Positions 5,573 to 10,755 of a DNA stretch of 12,367 nucleotides are shown piece by piece. The DNA lies in the NCBI GenBank assembly GCA_027039165.1, contig JALWEZ010000114.1, positions 1 to 12,367 on the forward strand. The letters are read 5' to 3'. Position numbers and translations under genes: made by a program. This DNA is from Candidatus Moraniibacteriota bacterium (lineage in GTDB: Bacteria; Patescibacteriota; Minisyncoccia; Moranbacterales; GCA-2747515). How positions within the stretch are numbered: the stretch's first letter is position 1; each line of letters starts with the position of its first letter. The notes beneath the pieces are model-generated. The model did no database searches and had not been told where the DNA came from. It saw only the letters and a list, made by a program, of their open reading frames with translations.

Positions 5573-6655
5573 CTACTCTATTTTCACTGCTTCTCCTCTC
5601 TCAAGAGCTTCCTTTTGCTCATCAGATAATCCGTCTAATGCATCATCTAATATCACATTATCATCTTCATCGTCATCTTCTTCATAATCTATTTTTGGTT
5701 CTTCTTTTTTAGCTTCAGAACTCTGAGCGCCTTCTAGAATATCCAACTGCTCTTCAGTTAAAAGATTTTTTAATTTATCTTTATAAGTTTTTTCTATTTC
5801 TTTTTTTCTTTCACTTGCCCAAGTATAGTTATTGTTTTCTTCTAATTGCGCAGATGTTTTGAAATTCTCTTTCATCTTCCACTCAGCTATTTCTATAACT
5901 TTTTTCTTTTCTTCTTCTGAGAAATAGTTATCTAAATCCTCAGCAGACTCAATACCATACTTTTTCTTATTTATACTTGGAAAAGCTAACAAAAGCTGAT
6001 TCTTTTTCATAGATTCTATATCAATTAGACCTGAATTTTCTTCATCTCCATACATTTTTTGAAATTCTTCTTCTGACAAAATTTCTCTCTCTTTTGCATT
6101 TGCAATTCTTATAGCTTCATTTAAAGCTTCCATGTATTGAACATATGATAATTTATCATACATATAATCATTTATAATAATCTCACCTTTATATGCTATC
6201 TCATATGAAGTTTCCATAAGTTTTCGCATCTTTTCTTTACTTAAATCATCTCCAAACATCTCTTTAAAATTTCTTTTAATCTCAAACTCAAACCCATCGT
6301 CTCCATATCTTGATGCATGATTTATTTTATCTTTTTGCTTTTTGTTTGGCGTACCGATTTGCGCTACATAATTTTTGATAAAATTAACACTGGAATTACT
6401 GTTAGACTTAGCTTTTGAAGTATTTTTATCTGAAATCACAATTTTTTTTGATTTAGTTTTGTTTAAATCTAAATTTCTAGAATCATGAACTAAATTTTGT
6501 GAATCATTTACTTCAGTAACTATTTCTGCTACAACTTCTTTTTTAGAAGACTTATTTGCATCAGTTTGCTTTGCATTTGCATCATCTTTGTGCATTATTA
6601 CTCCTGTAAGAAGTGCTAGAGCTACAATTGAGCTTATTGTTATTGTCTTTTTCAT
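5573..6655 (-). CDS. Secreted acidic helical protein with LTxEQ-like motifs (cassette copy 1, third gene)
   Basis: I recognise no named family. Residues 1-28 form a Sec signal peptide (ISSIVALALLTGVIM, cleavage after ANA28), then a Ser/Asn/Lys-rich linker runs to about residue 110. A helical domain follows that is clearly shared with the protein at 8307-9359: ARYGDDGFE-type start (about 114-123), a hydrophobic helical middle and LLLAFPSI (221-228). Three motifs of the form L(S/T)xE(E/Q) sit at 193-197 (LSEEE), 299-303 (LTEEQ) and 343-347 (LSDEQ); the middle one has the same residue number in both paralogues. LTxxQ motifs occur in the periplasmic Spy/CpxP family, but overall similarity to it is unproven. 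The C-terminus carries a strongly acidic run (about 322-334). AAAGGA precedes the ATG by 6 nt. It follows the membrane gene by 104 nt and ends the cassette. Confidence 0.85.
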   Translation of the reverse strand: MKKTITISSIVALALLTGVIMHKDDANAKQTDANKSSKKEVVAEIVTEVNDSQNLVHDSRNLDLNKTKSKKIVISDKNTSKAKSNSNSSVNFIKNYVAQIGTPNKKQKDKINHASRYGDDGFEFEIKRNFKEMFGDDLSKEKMRKLMETSYEIAYKGEIIINDYMYDKLSYVQYMEALNEAIRIANAKEREILSEEEFQKMYGDEENSGLIDIESMKKNQLLLAFPSINKKKYGIESAEDLDNYFSEEEKKKVIEIAEWKMKENFKTSAQLEENNNYTWASERKKEIEKTYKDKLKNLLTEEQLDILEGAQSSEAKKEEPKIDYEEDDDEDDNVILDDALDGLSDEQKEALERGEAVKIE

Positions 6656-6683
6656 TGTTTTTTCCTTTCAATAAATATTTTAA

Positions 6684-6694
6684 TGTACGACAAA
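6684..6694 (-). promoter_or_regulatory. Conserved leader motif before the helical secreted gene, copy 1
   Basis: The minus-strand octamer TTTGTCGT (6687-6694) lies about 31 nt before the ATG at 6655. The same octamer lies about 28 nt before the ATG of the paralogue (9388-9395), and TCGTCAAAATT precedes the membrane gene at 9899. Both paralogous leaders then end in AAGGAAAAAACA(A)TG. This suggests a conserved cis element or RNA target rather than ordinary spacing. Confidence 0.4.
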
Positions 6695-6708
6695 TTTAAC
6701 ATTTTTCC

Positions 6709-6732
6709 AGAAATTATTTTATAATTATTTCT
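6709..6732 (-). other. Imperfect hairpin between membrane and helical genes, copy 1
   Basis: AGAAAT (6709-6714) pairs with ATTTCT (6727-6732), extended by three more pairs after one mismatch, around TTTA. No T-tract follows on the minus strand, so it is not a good terminator; it could be an RNA processing or stabilising element. Evidence is weak because the region is very AT-rich. Confidence 0.3.
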
Positions 6733-6759
6733 AGAAGAATATTTCATTTTTAACAATGC

Positions 6760-7257
6760 TTATTTCCATAAATACTTTATATCAAATTCACGTTTATTCA
6801 AAATAATATGACCACAAAAAGCAGATGCTAAAAACACACTAAGTGCTGGAAATAGAAGTAATAAGGAACCTGCCATAGTTTCAGATAAATAAGCTACAAA
6901 ACTAGAGTTGCATTTAATTAAATTAAAAACATCATACATAAAAGCATAAACAAATTCTACACTAAAAGCCAAACCTAATAATGCTGATATTATAACAAAA
7001 ACAAACCTATCCTTTTGAAAAATGTGTGCAAATATAAAACCCCATATAGATACATATATAATTCTCATGATAAAATTTAAAAAAATTTCATTCCAAGAGA
7101 GTGGTGGAATTGGTTTAGGAGTTACCACATAATGAAATAAATTACTAAAAAATGCTGTAAAAAATAAAACAAACACACCTATAAATACCATAGCTATGCT
7201 AAGTTTTACTATTTGTAATATTATAAAACTAAAGTCCTTTTTTTGTAATTTTGACAT
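6760..7257 (-). CDS. Four-helix membrane protein (cassette copy 1, second gene)
   Basis: A 165-residue protein with four predicted membrane segments (about 13-42, 58-80, 84-110 and 125-150), short cytoplasmic-type ends with Lys (MSKLQKKD and LNKREFDIKYLWK) and a proline-rich loop (TPKPIPPLSW, about 46-55). I recognise no family. It stands between the secreted basic gene (76 nt upstream) and the secreted helical gene (104 nt downstream), as does the 132-residue membrane protein in the other cassette copy. The two membrane proteins share size class and topology but little sequence that I can align. It could be a transport, anchoring or protective partner of the secreted proteins; that is inference from position only. 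The ribosome-binding site is weak. Confidence 0.75.
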   Translation of the reverse strand: MSKLQKKDFSFIILQIVKLSIAMVFIGVFVLFFTAFFSNLFHYVVTPKPIPPLSWNEIFLNFIMRIIYVSIWGFIFAHIFQKDRFVFVIISALLGLAFSVEFVYAFMYDVFNLIKCNSSFVAYLSETMAGSLLLLFPALSVFLASAFCGHIILNKREFDIKYLWK

Positions 7258-7294
7258 TTCACTACTTTATATAATTATTAGATAAAAAATCTAT

Positions 7295-7324
7295 TAGCGA
7301 TAATTATTGCTATAATTACCGCTA
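7295..7324 (-). other. Strong intercistronic hairpin after the basic secreted gene, copy 1
   Basis: TAGCG (7295-7299) pairs with CGCTA (7320-7324), continued by a G-U pair and by TAATTAT (7301-7307) with ATAATTA (7312-7318): 13 pairs around a 4-nt loop. On the minus strand six T residues follow 6 nt after the stem, so it could be a partial terminator that lowers expression of the membrane gene, or it could stabilise the first cistron's mRNA. It lies 9 nt after the stop of the basic gene. Confidence 0.6.
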
Positions 7325-7333
7325 AATTACCTA

Positions 7334-7864
7334 TTATTTATGATAACACGCTCTTTTGCAAGCTTTCCAATTATGACCATATGTACCAAATAAATCAAAA
7401 GAATGTACGCGATTCATATATCCTCTTGTATTACTACTTATTCTAGCATATTTATTTATTCCATACAAAAACATATTAGTTGCTTGGTGACAAAGTCCCC
7501 ATATTGCATAATTATAATCTTGAGTCTTTAAAGAACACGCTGGATGTCTAGTGGTACATTTTGAACCTCTGAAGCCTTTTTTAGATTTACTGTTTCTTAT
7601 CGCAAGAAATCTAGATACAGTATGACCTCCCCTATTTTCTCCTACTTGAGAAAAACATCCATAATTTCTGATGGTTCTCATATGATGATGTTTTTTCTTC
7701 TTTCTCTTTACACATGCATATGTATGATCTCCAAATGCACCCAACCATCCATTTGCGCGTCTGGCCTTTACCTTGTATTCATAGACCTGTTTACCTGCAT
7801 TAGCTTGTGTTAGAGTAAGAATTGATATAAGAGCTGAGCTTATCAATAATTTGTTAAGTTTCAT
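7334..7864 (-). CDS. Secreted basic Cys/His-rich protein (cassette copy 1, first gene)
   Basis: A 176-residue protein of no family I can name. A Sec signal peptide (LLISSALISILTLTQANA) is cut after Ala23. The mature chain is very basic, with KRKKKKHHH at 53-61 and seven Cys. Residues shared with the paralogue at 10055-10594 are GDHTYxC (45-51), RNYGC (66-70), a Cys in the middle region, GLCHQxxN (123-130) and RGYxN, YGxxW and a late Cys near the end. His47 ahead of a helix headed by Cys125 resembles the His-then-Cys order of permuted papain-like folds, so a secreted cysteine hydrolase or transferase is possible but unproven; disulfide-stabilised binding protein is the alternative. AAAGGAT precedes the ATG by 5 nt. 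The strong promoter at 7969-7997 drives it. Confidence 0.85.
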   Translation of the reverse strand: MKLNKLLISSALISILTLTQANAGKQVYEYKVKARRANGWLGAFGDHTYACVKRKKKKHHHMRTIRNYGCFSQVGENRGGHTVSRFLAIRNSKSKKGFRGSKCTTRHPACSLKTQDYNYAIWGLCHQATNMFLYGINKYARISSNTRGYMNRVHSFDLFGTYGHNWKACKRACYHK

Positions 7865-7880
7865 TTTTTATCCTTTCAGA

Positions 7881-7896
7881 GTGTCTTTTGTGACAC
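7881..7896 (-). other. Small hairpin in the 5' UTR of the basic secreted gene, copy 1
   Basis: GTGTC (7881-7885) and GACAC (7892-7896) form a 5-bp stem about 5 nt upstream of the AAAGGAT ribosome-binding site. It may stabilise the leader or tune ribosome access. Nothing equivalent is seen in copy 2. Confidence 0.35.
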
Positions 7897-7920
7897 GGTA
7901 TTTTTTTAGCGTGACGTTGC

Positions 7921-7963
7921 ACGTAAAAATATTTACGTAATCGATGTTTGAATTTGATTACGT
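7921..7963. promoter_or_regulatory. Overlapping ACGT-containing inverted repeats in the leader of cassette copy 1
   Basis: ACGTAAA (7921-7927) faces TTTACGT (7932-7938) across 4 nt. ACGTAATC (7935-7942) faces GATTACGT (7956-7963) across 13 nt. The two dyads share the central ACGT, giving three related half-sites just downstream of the -10 element at 7969. This is a plausible operator for a dimeric or tetrameric regulator. The sequence is absent from copy 2. Confidence 0.5.
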
Positions 7964-7968
7964 TTCTA

Positions 7969-7997
7969 AGTATATATATATATATATATCTTGTCAA
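7969..7997 (-). promoter_or_regulatory. Promoter of cassette copy 1 with TA-repeat spacer
   Basis: On the minus strand TTGACA (7992-7997), a spacer of exactly 17 nt and TATACT (7969-7974) form a near-consensus promoter. The spacer is almost wholly a TA dinucleotide repeat, (TA)9T at 7971-7989. Its homologue at 10663-10681 has the same -35 and -10 hexamers but only 7 nt between them. Repeat-length change in such a spacer would directly alter promoter strength. Confidence 0.8.
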
Positions 7998-8029
7998 TAC
8001 CCAGTTTTCCACAGCTTATTCACTTATTT

Positions 8030-8082
8030 TAGACAGACTCTTAAATAGACTATCAATTCCACACTTTTTTTCGCATTCTTTA
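8030..8082 (-). pseudogene. Relic of the 3' end of the alpha-glucan phosphorylase gene
   Basis: Minus-strand sequence AAAGAATGCGAAAAAAAGTG and the following GGAATTGATAGT align with the last codons and stop region of the intact gene at 10725. No meaningful reading frame upstream remains, so only the tail was duplicated. It is a scar, not a functional gene. Confidence 0.65.
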
Positions 8083-8097
8083 AGTTATTGAATTAAA

Positions 8098-8118
8098 AAA
8101 AGGAACTAATTCCCTTTT
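8098..8118 (-). terminator. Rho-independent terminator in the inter-cassette gap
   Basis: AAAAGG (8098-8103) pairs with CCTTTT on the opposite arm (to 8118), 8 bp including a G-U pair, around a 5-nt loop; on the minus strand seven T residues follow. The previous gene already has its own terminator at 8263-8282, so this one is either a backup or ends a short transcript from 8119-8262. Confidence 0.7.
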
Positions 8119-8262
8119 ATTAGTTTTTTTCTTTGCTCAAATGAAATTGTGTCTGAAGAATGCAGATATTTTTGTTTTCGTTTAGTGTATGTTTATCTAT
8201 GATAACATTTTGTATTCAGATTTATAAAATAATCCAAAGTGTTACAATTAATAACAAAAAAA
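8119..8262 (-). other. Inter-cassette spacer with a short gene-like frame (8120-8215)
   Basis: No gene can be supported. A minus-strand frame of 31 codons (TGA at 8216-8218 to TAA at 8120-8122) contains DKHTLNENKNICILQTQFHL but has no ATG and no ribosome-binding site. It ends in two consecutive TAA codons immediately before the terminator at 8098-8118, the arrangement seen at real gene ends here. It may be the tail of a decayed gene or part of a small RNA bounded by terminators. Confidence 0.25.
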
Positions 8263-8282
8263 CACCTAGACGTTACTAGGTG
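8263..8282 (-). terminator. Terminator closing cassette copy 2
   Basis: CACCTAG (8263-8269) pairs perfectly with CTAGGTG (8276-8282) around a 6-nt loop. On the minus strand seven T residues follow directly. It starts 24 nt after the TAA stop of the gene at 8307. Confidence 0.92.
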
Positions 8283-8306
8283 CTGTTATAAATAAGTTTG
8301 CTACTA

Positions 8307-9359
8307 TTATTCAGTTGGTACAAATACACTACCATTACGCTCAAGAATTTCTTGTTGCTCTGGTGTAAGCATTGCATCCACTGTTTCTTCATCCAACTCT
8401 TCTTGCTCATGTTCTACTTCAACTTTAGGTTCATCAAAAAACAATTTTTGTTGTTCTGGTGTGAGTAATTGTCGTATAGCCATTTCAGAATTTTTCTTAC
8501 TTTTATTTAACTGTTCAATAACCTCACTTCCAGAAATTTCTCCCCTATTGAATTTTGCATCTAATCTTAATGAAAGTTTCATATTATTATCATCTATTTC
8601 AATAAGTTTTTCAACTACATCAACAGGAACATATTCATACAAATCTTCCAATACTTTAATATTAGGATTATTTTGTTTAATATTTGGAAAAGCTGAGAAA
8701 AACTCTTTTTCTCTATATGCTTCCATGTCTATTTCTGTTTCATCGGCATTATATTCTCCTACATACTTTTCATATTGTTCTTCTGTGAGAAATTCTCTAT
8801 GCTCAGCGTCTGTAAGTTTCATGTTTGTGTTTATCGCTTTTAAAAGAAATTCTTTTGTAATCTCTCCATTAGCGTATTGATTAATGAGTACATCATGACG
8901 ATAAGCACTAGACTTTGCAGATTTGATTATCTTGTTAATAACTTCACTACTTACATCTCCAAGTCTATCTTTTATCATTGTACGCAATCCAGCTTCAAAA
9001 CCTTCTTCGCCATAACGAGCATCCTTTTCCAAAATTGCAAAATCCTTTTCTGTAGGTTTCTTTATATCCAAAATATGTTTCATATAAATAGACTCTTCAT
9101 TCGAGTCATCAATTGCTTTATTTAAGCTACTATTTACTTCGTTTGAGTTATTACTTTCTCTTTTAGGAAAAACTTTAACTACAGTAATGTTTTTATCTAA
9201 TGAAGTACCCTCAACTTTATTTTGCTTAGGTAAGTATTTTTTCTCCTTAAAAACCTCTTTTGTTTTAGCCTGAGCGCTATTATTGTAATATAATGTTACA
9301 GAAGTAATAGAAACAAAAGCGACAACACTACCAACTAATAAAACTTTCTTTGATTTCAT
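8307..9359 (-). CDS. Secreted acidic helical protein with LTxEQ motifs (cassette copy 2, third gene)
   Basis: A 350-residue paralogue of the protein at 5573-6655. The signal peptide (KKVLLVGSVVAFVSITSVTLYY) is cut after AQA31. A low-complexity Lys/Asn/Ser linker leads to the shared helical domain, beginning DARYGEEGFE (113-122) and including FFSAFPNI. LTxEQ motifs are at 191-195, 299-303 and 331-335, here all canonical (LTEEQ, LTPEQ, LTPEQ), spaced like those of the paralogue. The C-terminal 50 residues are acidic (VEVEHEQEELDEE). Divergence between the copies is high, so the duplication is old or they evolved under different pressures. AAGGA precedes the ATG. The gene follows the small membrane gene by 141 nt and ends at a strong terminator. 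Function unknown; a periplasmic chaperone, inhibitor or immunity partner of the basic protein is a guess from charge and context. Confidence 0.85.
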   Translation of the reverse strand: MKSKKVLLVGSVVAFVSITSVTLYYNNSAQAKTKEVFKEKKYLPKQNKVEGTSLDKNITVVKVFPKRESNNSNEVNSSLNKAIDDSNEESIYMKHILDIKKPTEKDFAILEKDARYGEEGFEAGLRTMIKDRLGDVSSEVINKIIKSAKSSAYRHDVLINQYANGEITKEFLLKAINTNMKLTDAEHREFLTEEQYEKYVGEYNADETEIDMEAYREKEFFSAFPNIKQNNPNIKVLEDLYEYVPVDVVEKLIEIDDNNMKLSLRLDAKFNRGEISGSEVIEQLNKSKKNSEMAIRQLLTPEQQKLFFDEPKVEVEHEQEELDEETVDAMLTPEQQEILERNGSVFVPTE

Positions 9360-9380
9360 GTTTTTTCCTTATTGTTAATG

Positions 9381-9405
9381 AATTTTGACGACAAAATAAT
9401 CGCCT
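9381..9405 (-). promoter_or_regulatory. Leader element shared by two genes of cassette copy 2 (site A)
   Basis: AATTTTGACGA (9381-9391), 9 nt, CGCCT (9401-9405), about 22 nt before the start at 9359. The same arrangement with an 8-nt gap occurs at 9918-9941, 19 nt before the start at 9899. On the mRNA both read AGGCG...TCGTCAAAATT. It may be a repeated regulatory element acting on each cistron separately. A TATAAA -10-like sequence lies beside it (9407-9412). Confidence 0.5.
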
Positions 9406-9500
9406 GTTTATAATCTACGTTTTAAAGTAAATCCAAATTTTTACCAAAAAATCTAATTAAGAAAACATCAAACAGACTTTCACAAAATATAAACAGTCGA

Positions 9501-9899
9501 TTACTTTTTCTTTTTCTTGATAAAAACAGTTATCAAAGACAAAAACAAAAACACTGGAGTAAGCACAGCCACACAAAACAGATATCCAAATAAGAAAATT
9601 TCTGTTATTTTACTATACATCTCTTTTGAAACATGTTCTAATAATAGACTATCTGCCAACATATATAATATCTCTCTAGTAAAAATAACCGAAAATACAT
9701 ACACAATTGATATAATAATTACTTGAACTAAATCAGGTTTTCTAAAATGTGTATAAATAACTGATGTGAGTATTGCAATTATTGCAACAATATACTTTGT
9801 AAATGCACCTTTTAGAAAAACAAGTAAAGTACTTGGAACTAAAAACAAAAAAAGTAACATGAACAAAACCCAAAAAATATCTTTTTTATTAAATTTCAT
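9501..9899 (-). CDS. Small four-helix membrane protein (cassette copy 2, second gene)
   Basis: A 132-residue protein with four hydrophobic segments (about 8-28, 34-52, 57-80 and 99-126) and a run of five Lys at the C-terminus (IKKKKK), which places that end in the cytoplasm by the positive-inside rule. I recognise no family. It occupies the same slot as the 165-residue membrane protein of the other copy, between the basic and the helical secreted genes. Sequence similarity between the two is not evident by eye: this one lacks the proline-rich loop. Either it diverged fast or one copy was replaced. The leader carries the AGGCG...TCGTCAAAATT element instead of a Shine-Dalgarno sequence, so the exact start is only moderately supported. 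Confidence 0.75.
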   Translation of the reverse strand: MKFNKKDIFWVLFMLLFLFLVPSTLLVFLKGAFTKYIVAIIAILTSVIYTHFRKPDLVQVIIISIVYVFSVIFTREILYMLADSLLLEHVSKEMYSKITEIFLFGYLFCVAVLTPVFLFLSLITVFIKKKKK

Positions 9900-9917
9900 A
9901 AATTTTTATTATTTGTA

Positions 9918-9941
9918 AATTTTGACGAAAAACAACCGCCT
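9918..9941 (-). promoter_or_regulatory. Leader element shared by two genes of cassette copy 2 (site B)
   Basis: AATTTTGACGA (9918-9928), 8 nt, CGCCT (9937-9941), 19 nt before the start of the membrane gene. It is the partner of the element at 9381-9405. Confidence 0.5.
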
Positions 9942-9945
9942 ACTT

Positions 9946-9971
9946 ATGTTTTATAGTATATTATAAAACAT
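9946..9971. other. Palindrome containing a -10-like TATAAT
   Basis: ATGTTTTATA (9946-9955) pairs with TATAAAACAT (9962-9971) across 6 nt. On the minus strand the dyad contains TATAAT (9960-9965), so it could be an operator over an internal promoter for the membrane gene, though no matching -35 is visible. It could also act as an RNA hairpin. Confidence 0.45.
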
Positions 9972-10010
9972 AAATAATCAACTATTTTTAATATTTGTAA
10001 AAAATTTAAC

Positions 10011-10043
10011 TGTAGGAGGTGTATATTTATACACACTCCTACA
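10011..10043 (-). terminator. Terminator or attenuator after the basic secreted gene, copy 2
   Basis: TGTAGGAG (10011-10018) pairs with CTCCTACA (10036-10043), and inside it GTGTAT pairs with ATACAC, giving at least 14 pairs around a short loop with one bulge. On the minus strand GTTAAATTTTTT follows, and on the plus strand a direct run of six T. It starts 11 nt after the stop at 10055. As in copy 1, a strong hairpin separates the first gene from the next, suggesting the secreted basic protein is made in excess of the others. Confidence 0.8.
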
Positions 10044-10054
10044 TTTTTTAACCT

Positions 10055-10594
10055 TTAGTAAGCATAAAATTTACAACTCCACCACCCTTTGCCATATCTT
10101 CCATATTGATAATAAGAATATGTACGCCCATTGAGATAACCATGGATATTGCGACCAAATCCAGCATGCGCTTTTCTTGCACCATACAATACTCTATTAG
10201 CTTCTTGATGACAAAGTCCATGCCACCCATATACCATCTTACAAGCACCCTCATAACGAATTTTTTGAGCAGAATCTTTTCGATGTTCTGTATAGCTAGT
10301 TTTTTTAACAAGCATTCTTTGACGCGTTGAGCCTCCAGTATTTCCACCAAATTGATTATGGCAACCATAATTTCTTACAGTTTTCAACTTTCCACTCTTT
10401 TTACGCTTCTTTTTGATGCATACATAGGTATGATCTCCTAAAAAACGCCCTATATTCCACTTATAAATATACAATTCAGCGGGTCTAGCTTTTAGCTTAT
10501 ACTCGTAGTATTTACTACCAGCAATAGCTTGCGTTGGTGTCGATAACATTGTTATTACTGCCAATGTTAGAGCAGATGAAATTAATTTTTTCAA
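10055..10594 (-). CDS. Secreted basic Cys/His-rich protein (cassette copy 2, first gene)
   Basis: A 179-residue paralogue of the protein at 7334-7864. The signal peptide ends near AIA25. The mature protein is basic (KKKRKKSGKLK, 61-71) with five Cys, all at positions that also hold Cys in the paralogue: HTYVC (59), NYGC (78), EGAC (118), GLCHQ (128) and WWSC (174). Asp54-His55, Asn75, His129-Gln130 and Asn133 are conserved as well. Many Tyr and Gly residues fill the C-terminal part (GRTYSYYQYGRYGKGWW). The start is TTG: no ATG lies near the signal peptide, AAAGGAT stands 5 nt before the TTG, and the paralogue aligns from here. The promoter block upstream has only a 7-nt spacer, so expression may come by read-through from the phosphorylase gene 130 nt upstream. 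Function unknown; see copy 1 for the fold hypothesis. Confidence 0.85.
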   Translation of the reverse strand: MKKLISSALTLAVITMLSTPTQAIAGSKYYEYKLKARPAELYIYKWNIGRFLGDHTYVCIKKKRKKSGKLKTVRNYGCHNQFGGNTGGSTRQRMLVKKTSYTEHRKDSAQKIRYEGACKMVYGWHGLCHQEANRVLYGARKAHAGFGRNIHGYLNGRTYSYYQYGRYGKGWWSCKFYAY

Positions 10595-10662
10595 AATTAA
10601 TCCTTTGTTAATTTGAGCTATAAATATAAAACTAAGTTTAGTCTCATATCTACGCGTTTATT

Positions 10663-10681
10663 AGTATATATATCTTGTCAA
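10663..10681 (-). promoter_or_regulatory. Promoter-like block of cassette copy 2 with contracted TA spacer
   Basis: TTGACA (10676-10681) and TATACT (10663-10668) are both conserved relative to copy 1, but the TA tract between them is (TA)4T (10665-10673) instead of (TA)9T. The spacer is therefore 7 nt, 10 nt less than in copy 1, and too short for normal polymerase contact. No good replacement -10 is seen 16-18 nt from the -35. The promoter is predicted to be inactive in this state. Confidence 0.6.
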
Positions 10682-10755
10682 TACCAAGTTTTCCACAACT
10701 TATCCACTTATTTTAATTAAACTATCAAGTCCACATTTTTCTCTCATATTCTTTG
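10663..10755. repeat. Duplicated promoter and phosphorylase-tail block, copy 2 (source copy)
   Basis: Homologous to 7969-8082. Its right end is the living 3' end of the phosphorylase gene. Two DnaA-box-like nonamers, TTTTCCACA (10689-10697) and TTATCCACT (10700-10708), lie beside the -35; in the other copy the first is kept (8005-8013) and the second is TTATTCACT. Confidence 0.8.

Larger units (their letters stand above)
7969..8082. repeat. Duplicated promoter and phosphorylase-tail block, copy 1 (contains glgP 3' relic)
   Basis: This block matches 10663-10755 over about 90-110 nt with small gaps: TA repeat, TTGACA, TTTTCCACA, then the 3' end of the phosphorylase gene. In copy 2 the right part is the real end of that gene; here the equivalent (about 8030-8082, minus strand) is decayed, with an insertion of about 12 nt and substitutions around the former stop. 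It shows that the cassette duplicated together with the tail of the gene upstream of it. Confidence 0.8.

Noticed and set aside
7965..8024. Replication origin suggested by the AT tract and DnaA-like boxes
   Set aside because: Only one good nonamer is present here, the AT tract is a simple dinucleotide repeat within a promoter spacer, and no replication genes are adjacent.
10048..10368. 106-codon minus-strand frame
   Set aside because: It overlaps the basic secreted gene in another frame and lacks a signal peptide or any conserved feature; it is a shadow.
3812..10727. Use of the TGA=Gly genetic code
   Set aside because: None of the long frames contains TGA, and one of the two TGA stops is followed within a few bases by a strong terminator.
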